A stretch of DNA of 50,106 nucleotides from an uncultured Dyadobacter sp. (GTDB lineage: Bacteria > Bacteroidota > Bacteroidia > Cytophagales > Spirosomataceae), in contig NZ_CAMLSE010000046.1 of NCBI RefSeq assembly GCF_946482605.1, forward strand, positions 1 to 50,106. Reading direction: 5' to 3'. The notes beneath the pieces are model-generated. The model was not told the origin of the DNA, did no database searches, and saw only the letters and a program-made list of their open reading frames with translations. Numbering within the stretch: position 1 is the stretch's first letter; the number at the start of each line of letters is the position of its first letter. Position numbers and translations under genes: made by a program. Positions 1 through 7,749 of this stretch are shown piece by piece.

Positions 1-5
1 ATACT

Positions 6-257
6 GCGGCTCATTGCTGCGGCGACGCATTCACTCATTCGAAATTCACTCATTCGAAATTCACTCATTCCACTTCGGCTCATTCCTCGTTCCACTGCGG
101 CTAATTGCTCCGGCGGCCCATTCACTCATTCGAAATTCACTCATTCCACTTCGGCTCATTCCCGCTCCACGACAGCTCATTGCTCCGGCGCCCCGGTCAA
201 TCATTCGGTCATTCGGTCATTCAATCATTGACTCATTGACTCATTCACTCATTCACT
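6..257. repeat. Degenerate tandem repeat array (ATTCACTC octamers within a ~75-90 bp higher-order unit)
   Basis: Two kinds of repeat are visible. A 43-bp block is repeated exactly at 44-86 and 120-162. The GC-rich element GCTCATTGCTCCGGCG recurs in variant form near 8, 99 and 174. From about 198 to 257 the sequence becomes nearly pure octamers of the form ATTCACTC/ATTCGGTC/ATTGACTC. The reading frame across this region encodes only low-complexity His/Ser/Ile/Leu text, so I do not call a gene. The array lies just upstream of the sigma-factor gene. It may extend left beyond the window. Confidence 0.85.
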
Positions 258-386
258 TCCCTCCCCGTCTTTGTAACCGTTTTTCTATCTGTTTGTACTT
301 TAATTATTTTATAATCAATATGTTACACTGATGAAAAAATAGTTTTAAATTAATAGTGACGTTTCCCTCTTCTGCACGACCTACCC

Positions 387-953
387 ATGATAACAGCAAT
401 CGGTTCTCCGGATTTTCCATTGATCCAGGCTATCAAAAACGGCAATGAAAAGGCTCTCGGACTTTTTTATAAGGACAACTATGGAAAGATCCTGCACCTG
501 GTCCTGAAGAACAGCGGAAGTGACGACGACGCGCAGGATGTATACCAGGAATGCATGATGGAGGTGGTTTTGCAGATCAGAGGCGGCCGGCTGGATCAGT
601 TGAGCAGCAGGCTTTCTACCTATCTGTACTCGGTTTGCTATTACAAATGGATCGACCGGTTGCGGCAGAAAGGGAAAATGATGCAGTCGGGTTTCGACGA
701 CGACCTCCAAGCAGCAGTGATGGAAGAGGACGAAAGCCCTCCATACCTTCCGGCGCTTGAAAAAGTGCTGGCGCAGATCGGGGAGAAATGTATGATGCTG
801 CTGAAAGCCTTTTATTACGAAAAACTGACCATGACGCAGATCGCCGCGAAACTCGGTTTTGCAGACGATAATTCAGCCAAAAGCCAGAAGAACAAGTGTA
901 TGGACAAAGCCCGGTTGCTGGGGAAAAATGTGCTGAAACAACTTTACGGCTAA
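387..953 (+). CDS. ECF-type RNA polymerase sigma-70 factor
   Basis: A 188-residue protein of normal length for an extracytoplasmic-function sigma factor. Region 2 (about residues 20-90) carries the AQDVYQE core-binding signature. Region 4 (about residues 115-185) carries the helix-turn-helix TMTQIAAKLGFADDNSAKSQK, a form common in Bacteroidota ECF factors. It should direct core RNA polymerase to a small set of promoters, probably including its own. The anti-sigma-like gene begins 4 bp after its stop codon, so the two are almost certainly cotranscribed. Six more same-strand genes follow (FHA, phosphatase, kinase, caspase), which suggests, but does not prove, that the whole cluster is in its regulon. 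The target promoter is not identifiable here. Confidence 0.9.
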   Translation: MITAIGSPDFPLIQAIKNGNEKALGLFYKDNYGKILHLVLKNSGSDDDAQDVYQECMMEVVLQIRGGRLDQLSSRLSTYLYSVCYYKWIDRLRQKGKMMQSGFDDDLQAAVMEEDESPPYLPALEKVLAQIGEKCMMLLKAFYYEKLTMTQIAAKLGFADDNSAKSQKNKCMDKARLLGKNVLKQLYG

Positions 954-957
954 GCAG

Positions 958-1647
958 ATGGAAAATGAAGACAGAACCGAGCGGATCGACCGATACCTGG
1001 ACGATGAACTGACAGCGGCCGAAAAGATCGCATTCGGGAACGAAATGGCTACCGATGCCGACCTCAGGCTGGAAGTCGAGGCGCAGGAAGCCGTGCGGAA
1101 CCTGATCAGCAGTCGGGCCGAAAAGGAAGAGCTCCGCCGGATGTTCGCTGCATTCCATAGCGAACTGAATGCTGGTGGTACACAGGATGTAGCAACGGAA
1201 TATTTGCAGAAGGAAAAGGGCATCCTCCGGAAAGTGAAGTGGGGCGGCTGGTCGTACCTGGCGGTCGCAGCCTCAGTTGCCCTCACGATCATCGGTGTAT
1301 GGACGTTTATCAAAGTCCAGGAGCCACTAGGCAACCAGACCGGCATCAGGGTGGAAAGCCGTAATGAAACATTCCGCGTACCGTTGCTGACCTGGCGTAC
1401 CGTGGATTTCAAACCTGTTTTACAGGACCGCAGGATGATCGACGTATCCATTATCCGTGACCAGGATCACACCTCACATTACAAGTTTACCAACATACTG
1501 GAAATTTACTCGGATCAGCTGACGGAAAAGCAGCAGAAGATCAGCATCGCGTACGATGTAGACACGAAACAGTATCGCCTCCACATCGGGAATAGCAATT
1601 ACCTCATCCGTAAAACGGAGCAGATCACGCCTTTGACCCAACCCTGA
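958..1647 (+). CDS. Membrane anti-sigma-factor-like protein
   Basis: A 229-residue protein. The acidic N-terminal segment (about residues 1-75) starts with ERIDRYLDDELTAAEK, which resembles the short helical motif at the start of many anti-sigma factors (x-RYLDGELS-x-x-E). A single transmembrane helix lies at about residues 99-118. The C-terminal 110 residues should be periplasmic and match no family I recognise. Its position directly behind an ECF sigma gene supports the role of holding that sigma factor at the inner membrane until a periplasmic signal arrives. It is not a classic FecR: no clear FecR domain is visible. The assignment rests on motif, topology and context. Confidence 0.7.
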   Translation: MENEDRTERIDRYLDDELTAAEKIAFGNEMATDADLRLEVEAQEAVRNLISSRAEKEELRRMFAAFHSELNAGGTQDVATEYLQKEKGILRKVKWGGWSYLAVAASVALTIIGVWTFIKVQEPLGNQTGIRVESRNETFRVPLLTWRTVDFKPVLQDRRMIDVSIIRDQDHTSHYKFTNILEIYSDQLTEKQQKISIAYDVDTKQYRLHIGNSNYLIRKTEQITPLTQP

Positions 1648-1668
1648 GCATTATAGCCCTTCTTTACT

Positions 1669-2238
1669 ATGAGTCCGCAAAAATTACGCATCGGCCGCAA
1701 GCCGGACAATGACATCGTTGTGGATGACCCGAGCGTGAGCGGTTACCACGCACTCGTGACGTTGGGACCGGACCGATCGGGCGTTTTGGAAGATAACGAC
1801 TCCTCAAACGGCACCTTCGTGGATGGGGTAAGGATCCGGAAAACTCAGTTTACTTCCCGGAGCAGCATCCTGCTCGGCAAAACACCATTCGATACCAGCA
1901 AGATCTTCCGATTCGACAAACAACCGGACGACTACATCCACGAGTTTCATGAAATGCAGCTGGTGTGGCAAAAACTGGAAGAGGAACGTCTGGCGATGAT
2001 CGAGATCCAGAAAAGGATTGACGTCATGCTGGCGATACCCTACGTGGGACGGCTGATTATCCTGTTGATGAACAAGCATTATGGCCTGGAAAACCGGCGT
2101 GTGAAGTGGAAGGAAGATATGCGCCGCCTGTGGGTGTGCCCGTCGTGCCAGCAACCCTTGCGCGACTACGACTGGCTTACCTGGAATGATTGTGAGCATC
2201 TTAAAAAATGCCCTAAGTGCAAGGCCAGGTGGTTTTAG
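1669..2238 (+). CDS. FHA-domain protein with C-terminal zinc ribbon
   Basis: A 189-residue cytoplasmic protein. Residues 5-75 are a clear forkhead-associated domain: IGR at 8-10, VSGYH at 23-27 and SSNGTF at 45-50 are the conserved phosphothreonine-binding loops. In the family R10, S24 and N47 would contact phosphothreonine and the peptide backbone. Residues 84-140 look helical and charged. The C-terminus has two cysteine pairs (C157/C160 and C181/C184, with C175 between), typical of a zinc ribbon. It lies 21 bp after the anti-sigma-like gene. The likely role is a phosphothreonine reader for the kinase encoded 2.5 kb downstream. The ribbon may bind protein or nucleic acid, which cannot be told from sequence. 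Confidence 0.85.
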   Translation: MSPQKLRIGRKPDNDIVVDDPSVSGYHALVTLGPDRSGVLEDNDSSNGTFVDGVRIRKTQFTSRSSILLGKTPFDTSKIFRFDKQPDDYIHEFHEMQLVWQKLEEERLAMIEIQKRIDVMLAIPYVGRLIILLMNKHYGLENRRVKWKEDMRRLWVCPSCQQPLRDYDWLTWNDCEHLKKCPKCKARWF

Positions 2239-2326
2239 AAAAATTTTTGAAAAAAAATCGGTGACGTTCCTGACCATGTCCCGATAAAGGTTCAAATGAT
2301 CTGAAAACTTCTAAAATCTTACGACC

Positions 2327-3100
2327 ATGTCAGAGCAAACACAGGTTATCGAAGAAAATAGCGAATTGCTGCCGGAAGCACCGGTCGCTGCTAAAAAAGG
2401 AAAAGGGAAAGCTGGAGCCGCCATGGCTGCCGGTGCGGCTGCCGGGCTTGGAGCCGTAGCTTATGATGCTTACGCCGACGACCTGACCGGCAAACAGGAC
2501 GCCGCCTCAGCCGATAGTACTGCCACGCCGGGCCCCATGGGTGCCGACAGCACCGACAGCCAGGCACCCGCCGACTCGCTGGTAGCCGATTCCGGAGCTA
2601 CGGGAAATGCGGGAACGACTGCGCAACCGGCCGTCATGCTGATCCCCGATCATCTTAATATCGTCAATGCGCCGGACGAAATGAGTTTCAACGAAGCATT
2701 CGCATGGTCGAGAGAAAAGGCCGGGCCGGCCCAGCTTTTTGAATGGCAGGGCGAGTTGTACCATACCTGCCATGCCAGCGAATATGCATTGCTACCTGCC
2801 GAAACGAAGGACCTCTTTGAAGAAATGTGGATCGGCAATGCATTCGGCGTCATGGATATCCCGGTTGAAGGTCAGATGCTGACTTATGATATTATCGAGG
2901 AGCCGGCCGAGGTTACCGATCAGCCGATGGCAACAGATACCGTGGATACAACCGAGACACACCCGACCGACACTGTCGTAGCGGAGCAGGACAGCGCGAG
3001 CATGGATACCGACGAATATGACATTGTGTACAGCCAGGACGATTACGATAACAACTTCGATGGGCTTGACGAATGGGTAAATCCCGAGGATATCGCCTGA
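2327..3100 (+). CDS. Acidic, Thr/Asp-rich protein with Gly/Ala hydrophobic segment; possible kinase substrate
   Basis: A 257-residue protein of no family I recognise. After a Lys-rich patch (KKGKGKAG) comes a Gly/Ala-rich hydrophobic stretch at about residues 29-51, possibly a weak membrane or oligomerisation segment. Residues 50-100 are Ser/Thr/Asp/Ala-rich and probably disordered. A folded core follows (about 103-190, with aromatic residues and HTCH). The tail (about 195-257) is very acidic, with several Thr followed by Asp or Glu two to four residues later. Such sites resemble those recognised by FHA domains after phosphorylation. It lies between two FHA genes and upstream of the phosphatase and kinase, so I infer a phosphorylated scaffold or substrate. 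That is a hypothesis. Confidence 0.6.
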   Translation: MSEQTQVIEENSELLPEAPVAAKKGKGKAGAAMAAGAAAGLGAVAYDAYADDLTGKQDAASADSTATPGPMGADSTDSQAPADSLVADSGATGNAGTTAQPAVMLIPDHLNIVNAPDEMSFNEAFAWSREKAGPAQLFEWQGELYHTCHASEYALLPAETKDLFEEMWIGNAFGVMDIPVEGQMLTYDIIEEPAEVTDQPMATDTVDTTETHPTDTVVAEQDSASMDTDEYDIVYSQDDYDNNFDGLDEWVNPEDIA

Positions 3101-3124
3101 TGTTCACATTTAATCCCTTTTGTT

Positions 3125-3700
3125 ATGATAGTCGTTTGTCCATCCTGTCAGGCCAGGTTGAGGGTCAATGAAAAAGCATTGCCGCCTCAGAACCCGCTGA
3201 TCACCTGTGTGCGCTGCCATGCACCCATCCGGGTTGAGCTACCCGCCGCCGACCGCCCGGCTTCGGAAGAGGCGACGTTCGTTTTCGAACCTGCGGAAGT
3301 AGGGTGGGTGATTGTCCACGATGAATACACCGAATCGCAGACGCTTCCGCTGAAAACCGGCTCACAGATCGTGGGCCGGTTTTCAGAGAGCAAGCCCTGC
3401 GAGGTGATGATCCGGTCGCAGGACCGTTATATGAGCCGTCGCCACCTGGTGGTGGAAGTGGTAAAGAGCAGAGAGGGGGTATACAAATACTGGGTTTCGG
3501 AACATCCCGATTGCACCAATCCTACTTTTATCGACACCTACCCGCTCAAACGGGGCACCACGGTGGAATTGGTGGACGGCACGATTATGCAGCTGGGCAA
3601 AACCAAAGTAGCGCTGAAAACCGCTGCGGCTTCGGGTACCGCCCGTAACGCTGCCGAGACAGTCCTGAATACTGATTTTGCAAAAACAGTACTTTTCTAA
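3125..3700 (+). CDS. Zinc ribbon-FHA domain protein
   Basis: A 191-residue protein. The N-terminus is a zinc ribbon with C5/C8 and C28/C31, of the type seen at the start of MJ0042-like proteins (VxCPxCxxxxxV...CxxC). Residues from about 75 to 165 form an FHA domain with IVGRF, MSRRH and NPTF in place of the usual GR, SRxH and NGT motifs. This reverses the domain order of the FHA-zinc ribbon protein at 1669-2238, so the cluster has two mirror-image readers. The FHA half is somewhat divergent, with a longer loop before NPTF, but the Arg, Ser and His positions are kept. It probably binds phosphothreonine targets of the linked kinase. The phosphatase gene starts 7 bp after its stop codon. Confidence 0.8.
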   Translation: MIVVCPSCQARLRVNEKALPPQNPLITCVRCHAPIRVELPAADRPASEEATFVFEPAEVGWVIVHDEYTESQTLPLKTGSQIVGRFSESKPCEVMIRSQDRYMSRRHLVVEVVKSREGVYKYWVSEHPDCTNPTFIDTYPLKRGTTVELVDGTIMQLGKTKVALKTAAASGTARNAAETVLNTDFAKTVLF

Positions 3701-3707
3701 CGACATC

Positions 3708-4739
3708 ATGAAAATCCAGATAGACAAGCCCCTTTCGGTACACGGACTGGGCAAGCGGGCCAACAATGAAGATAACCTGTTCCCGCCGTCCGGAAATGCG
3801 ACCGCTGGCGAAACGCTGTTTATGGTGTGCGATGGGGTAGGAGGGAGCGAGAAAGGCGAGATAGCCAGCGACCTCGCATGCCGGGGCGTGTCCCGATATT
3901 ACCAGCATCACCGCATTACGCGCAGCGATGATGCCACGGTACATAATGCGATCGCATTTGCGCAGGCTGAAATGGAGCGGTATGCCAGGGAGTATCCCGA
4001 TTCGCAGGGAATGGCCACGACAGTCACTTTGCTGCATTTGCACGAAGGAGGTGCCACGGTAGCGCATATCGGAGACAGCCGCGTGTACCACGTTCGCAGC
4101 GGGAGAATTTTATGGTGCACGCGGGACCACAGCTATGTAAATGACCTTGTCAAGGCGGGTGTCATTACCGAAGAGCAGGCTCGCACGCACCCGCGCCGCA
4201 ATGTGATCATGCGTGCATTGCAAGGGGGCGATCCGGAAGCAAAAGCCGACATCCGGCATATCACGGACCTGATGGCGGGCGATTATTTCTTCCTGTGTTC
4301 GGACGGTATCCTCGAAAGTGTGGATGAAAATCTTTTAACAGAGATTTTGAGTGGGCAAATGCCGGACAACGGCAAAATGGAGCGCATACAAAAGCTTTGC
4401 GAGGCTAACAGCAACGACAATTTCACAGCCTATCTCGTGCCGATCAGATCCGTTGAGATGCTGACGGTGGAGCTTTTGCCTGCCGGCACCCCGGTTGAAA
4501 AAGAACCGCCGGCCACTAATCCGACCGTCGGCAGCGCCTCGGGAATGAACGTCTGGATTGTGTTCGCCATCCTGATGTTCTCGTCCGGATGGTATTTCTG
4601 GCATCACCGGAAGCCGGTGGTAGTGAAACCCAAAGTACAGCAGGTAACGACGGCCGCCAAGGATTCCGTGATCACGCTGCACCCGGTGAAAATGGCCAAA
4701 CACAAAGGACAGGTAAAAAAAGATAAGAAAATGCGGTGA
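3708..4739 (+). CDS. PP2C-family Ser/Thr protein phosphatase, membrane-anchored
   Basis: A 343-residue protein, taking ATG 3708 rather than an upstream in-frame ATG at 3678 that would overlap the preceding gene. All PP2C metal-site motifs are visible: RANNEDN near residue 20, CDGVGG with D42, AHIGDSRVY near 125, CSDGILE near 205 and NDNFTAY near 235. Residues up to about 245 form the phosphatase domain. A transmembrane helix lies at about 281-300, followed by a short Lys-rich tail, so the catalytic domain should face the cytoplasm with the tail in the periplasm. It would remove phosphate from Ser/Thr sites placed by the adjacent kinase. The kinase gene follows 53 bp later. Confidence 0.93.
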   Translation: MKIQIDKPLSVHGLGKRANNEDNLFPPSGNATAGETLFMVCDGVGGSEKGEIASDLACRGVSRYYQHHRITRSDDATVHNAIAFAQAEMERYAREYPDSQGMATTVTLLHLHEGGATVAHIGDSRVYHVRSGRILWCTRDHSYVNDLVKAGVITEEQARTHPRRNVIMRALQGGDPEAKADIRHITDLMAGDYFFLCSDGILESVDENLLTEILSGQMPDNGKMERIQKLCEANSNDNFTAYLVPIRSVEMLTVELLPAGTPVEKEPPATNPTVGSASGMNVWIVFAILMFSSGWYFWHHRKPVVVKPKVQQVTTAAKDSVITLHPVKMAKHKGQVKKDKKMR

Positions 4740-4792
4740 CCTCCCGGCAGCCTTCCCGACAAAGGGCAAAAGAACTTCAAAATCCTACAATC

Positions 4793-6736
4793 ATGACTTA
4801 CGATGAATTTTTGAAACGATACGAGTTCGATACGCAGGACCAGAAGGCAATGCTGGGTGCGGGTGGTTTCGGCTCGGTTTACAAAGCTTTCGATTCGGTT
4901 CAGAAAAGGTTTGTGGCGATCAAGGTAGCGGAGGTTAAGCATGAAAAATTCAACCTCCTCTATGAAAAGCAAATCGTTGACGAGCTGGACTCCCATGAAA
5001 ATGTGGCGCGGTATGGCAATTGCTACCGGTTTCAGTTTATGCCGGTACGTTACGATTTCGCAGTACTGACGTTTTACCAGGAAGGTAACCTGGCCGATGT
5101 ATTGAAAAAATACGCATTGACCGTCCCGCAGAAGCATCAGATCCTGGAAGGTATTCTCAAAGGTGTGGGTCATTTGCACAAACACCACATCATTCACCGG
5201 GACATGAAACCTCAGAACGTGCTGATGGAACGTCAGGGCGACCGCTGGGTACCTAAACTGACTGATTTCGGGTTGAGCAAACTGGCGGATACCAACACCC
5301 GTTCGGTCGAAAACTCATCCATTGGCCTTTCCATTGCCTATGCTGCCCCGGAACAGATCCAGAACCGCGAAATCCGCCATAATGTGGATCTCTGGGCGGT
5401 AGGTATTATTGCCTATCATATGTTTGTGGGCGATTTGCCATTCGATGCTTCCCGCTCCATGAGTCAGGAAAGCTGGAACCTGGAAGTAAGCAAACTGATC
5501 GTAAAAGGCAAGGTCTCCGAAAGGATCAGCCAGGTGCCGGAGCCATTCAGAACGCTGATTAAAAAATGCCTCGTGGCCGATAACGCCAAACGTGTACAGC
5601 GTGCCGAAGAGTTGCTGGAAATATTGGGAAGCTCTCCTGCACAATCGAAAGAAAGAAAGCCTGTTGATGATGAAAATACGATCCGTCTCGACGAGCCTTT
5701 TGCCAATACCAGAGAACTGACGATCCGTGCCGATCATCTCGTCAAACAGGCGGAAAGTAAATCGGGTTTTGAAAAAGAACAGCTGCTCCGCGACGCGATC
5801 GGGCTGTATGAGGAAATCCTGAGAATCGACCCGGAACATATGCATGCACGTTACCAGATCGGGCAGTGCAACGGGCGGCTCCAGGAGAAGATGAGGTTGA
5901 AGATCCCGAGAATACTTTCGAAGAAAACAATGCTCACAACAGCTGCGGTGATGGTCGGAATGGGCCTGGTGTATTTTTTTTTATGGCGCTTTACTGCCCG
6001 TAAAGAACTGGGTTGGGCGAAATCTGCATTCTTTTCGAACATCCTTCCTGCCGACTCTGCCAAGACATATCAGCAGATTTACCAGATCCTGGACAAATAT
6101 GCGGGCACGGTGGCCATGGACGACACTACGAACAACCTGCTGGGGACTTTTTACCAATGGGGCCGCGGTGGTGCAGAGCCCAGCTATGAGAAAGCGATGG
6201 ACTACTACGAAAGAGGTGGTGATTACGAGTGGGCGAAATATAATATCGCTTGCCTGCATTTCAATGGCCGCGGCACACTCAAAAATTTCGAAACGGCTGT
6301 GGAGTATTACCAGGAAGCCTACAACCAAAAGCAAATGGTAGGCGCTGCCGAATGCCTGGGATACATCTATGAAGAAGGCGGCTACGGTATCACCAGAGAT
6401 TATGCAAACGCGAAAAGCTGGTATGAGAAAGCCGTAGCCGGTAATTCAAGTTATGCGCAATTCGAGCTTGGCAGGATGTATCAGATGGGTCTTGGGATGC
6501 CTGCCAACGAAGCCCGGGCCAAATACTACTACGGGCTCGCCGCTAACCAGGGCAACCGGAATGCGCAGCAGGCATTGAGTAACCTGAACCGCGGCCGCAG
6601 TAACAATGCCTATGCCCAGGCAACCAGTCCGTTTCAAACTACTACCAAACAAAAACCGTCGCGCCCGAAAAGCAATGCCGGCGCATTCTGGGAGAAAGTG
6701 GGCAACGAACTTTTCAAGCAGGCTGCGCGGAGATAA
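4793..6736 (+). CDS. Ser/Thr protein kinase with transmembrane helix and Sel1/TPR repeats
   Basis: A 647-residue protein from ATG 4793. An in-frame ATG at 4736 exists, but it lies inside the previous gene and adds a Pro/Arg tail unlike a kinase start. The Hanks-type kinase domain spans about residues 8-285: glycine loop GAGGFG (22-27), VAIK with catalytic K44, HRDMKPQN with D137 and DFG at 158-160, so it should be active. Residues 300-375 contain a helical TPR-like segment. One transmembrane helix lies at about 380-400. The C-terminal part (about 430-620) holds Sel1-like repeats (for example AKYNIACLHFNGRG and AQFELGRMYQMGLG) and should be periplasmic. It is paired with the PP2C and two FHA proteins as a complete phospho-signalling set. 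Confidence 0.93.
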   Translation: MTYDEFLKRYEFDTQDQKAMLGAGGFGSVYKAFDSVQKRFVAIKVAEVKHEKFNLLYEKQIVDELDSHENVARYGNCYRFQFMPVRYDFAVLTFYQEGNLADVLKKYALTVPQKHQILEGILKGVGHLHKHHIIHRDMKPQNVLMERQGDRWVPKLTDFGLSKLADTNTRSVENSSIGLSIAYAAPEQIQNREIRHNVDLWAVGIIAYHMFVGDLPFDASRSMSQESWNLEVSKLIVKGKVSERISQVPEPFRTLIKKCLVADNAKRVQRAEELLEILGSSPAQSKERKPVDDENTIRLDEPFANTRELTIRADHLVKQAESKSGFEKEQLLRDAIGLYEEILRIDPEHMHARYQIGQCNGRLQEKMRLKIPRILSKKTMLTTAAVMVGMGLVYFFLWRFTARKELGWAKSAFFSNILPADSAKTYQQIYQILDKYAGTVAMDDTTNNLLGTFYQWGRGGAEPSYEKAMDYYERGGDYEWAKYNIACLHFNGRGTLKNFETAVEYYQEAYNQKQMVGAAECLGYIYEEGGYGITRDYANAKSWYEKAVAGNSSYAQFELGRMYQMGLGMPANEARAKYYYGLAANQGNRNAQQALSNLNRGRSNNAYAQATSPFQTTTKQKPSRPKSNAGAFWEKVGNELFKQAARR

Positions 6737-6778
6737 TGTAATCTAAACTGAATCGATCACTCTTTGAATTTTACTACA

Positions 6779-7657
6779 ATGAAAAATATAGCCAACATAC
6801 TCATTTTCATAATCGTAGCCGCCGGGGTTTTCTTCGGATACAAATGGCTGAAAGGCGCGAATTTCTCCGGGGATAAGGGTAAAACCTTTGCGGTCATCGT
6901 GGGCATTTCCGACTATCTGAATGGCTCGGATCCCCAAAGCGGAATCCAGGCGCAACTCAATGACCTGCAATACTGTGATGACGACGCCCGTATTTTTTAT
7001 GATTTTTTGAAAAGCCCGGCCGGCGGCAATGTCCCTTCGGAGCATATTGTGATGCTGCTGGATGGTCAGGCCAGCAAGTCGGAAATTTTGAAACAGCTCG
7101 ACCGGGTGTTTGCCCAATCTGGACCCGACGACCGGGTGATCTTTTACTTCGCAGGACATGGCGCCAATGGCTTTTTCGCTGGCTATGACGTGGATCTTCG
7201 GAATCCGAATACTAACCTCATGCACAAGGAAGTGAAGGAAGCCTTCCGCAAATGCCGTGCGAAAACACGCCTTTGCTTTGCGGACGCTTGCATGTCGGGC
7301 AGTATGAAAAACCGTGCCCGGGAGGTGGCGGAAATAAAACCGGTGCCGGTTTCTGTACGCGCATTCGAAGATGAAGAATCCGGGTTGGTGGTGTTGATGG
7401 CCGCAAGGTCATACCAGTCTTCCGGTGAAAACGGGGACATTAAGCATGGGTATTTTACCAAATTTCTGGTGGATGGCCTGCAAGGCGAAGCCGATAAGAA
7501 TCAGGACGAACTGGTTACGATCAAAGAGGCTTTCGACTACCTGTACCTGCACCTGGCCTCGCTCCCGAAACATGGTCCGGATGATAAAGGCCAGATTCCG
7601 GTGATTTTCGGGAAGTATGATCCGGATATGCCGGTGGCGTCTTTGAAATCGGCTTGA
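6779..7657 (+). CDS. Caspase-family (peptidase C14) protease, N-terminally membrane-anchored
   Basis: A 292-residue protein from ATG 6779; an in-frame ATG at 6764 adds only five residues. Residues 3-22 form a hydrophobic signal-anchor or uncleaved signal. The remainder is a caspase-fold domain: the first strand is KTFAVIVGISDYL, the catalytic His is H127 in FYFAGHGANG, and the catalytic Cys is C171 in CFADACMSGS. Both dyad residues are intact. No extra effector or repeat domain is present. It follows the kinase gene by 42 bp on the same strand, so it is probably the output of the phospho-signalling cluster. Orientation across the membrane is unclear because positive charges flank both ends of the helix. 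Confidence 0.9.
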   Translation: MKNIANILIFIIVAAGVFFGYKWLKGANFSGDKGKTFAVIVGISDYLNGSDPQSGIQAQLNDLQYCDDDARIFYDFLKSPAGGNVPSEHIVMLLDGQASKSEILKQLDRVFAQSGPDDRVIFYFAGHGANGFFAGYDVDLRNPNTNLMHKEVKEAFRKCRAKTRLCFADACMSGSMKNRAREVAEIKPVPVSVRAFEDEESGLVVLMAARSYQSSGENGDIKHGYFTKFLVDGLQGEADKNQDELVTIKEAFDYLYLHLASLPKHGPDDKGQIPVIFGKYDPDMPVASLKSA

Positions 7658-7724
7658 AAGTAGCGTAGGAAGAAAGGGGCGTAAAGCGCGGCCCCTCGTT
7701 TTGAGCAGGATAGTCGAGAATTGC

Positions 7725-7744
7725 GAAGCTCCGGTAGGAGCTTC
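7725..7744. terminator. Short perfect hairpin between convergent genes
   Basis: GAAGCTCC, loop GGTA, GGAGCTTC: an 8-bp perfect stem midway between the caspase gene (+) and the anti-sigma/barrel gene (-). There is no U-tract on either side. A weaker G/C stem lies at about 7677-7696 with TCGTTTT after it. A bidirectional terminator role is an inference from position. Confidence 0.45.
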
Positions 7745-7749
7745 CTGCG

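Noticed and set aside
6..257. CRISPR array
   Set aside because: Repeats are contiguous or irregular, spacers are not unique and equal in length, and no cas genes are present.
14..331. 105-codon open frame over the repeat array
   Set aside because: Low-complexity His/Ser/Ile/Leu repeats directly mirroring the DNA repeat; no protein features.
1669..6736. Type VI secretion system regulatory genes (Fha/PppA/PpkA)
   Set aside because: The kinase/phosphatase/FHA trio is similar in kind, but no Tss structural genes are in the window.
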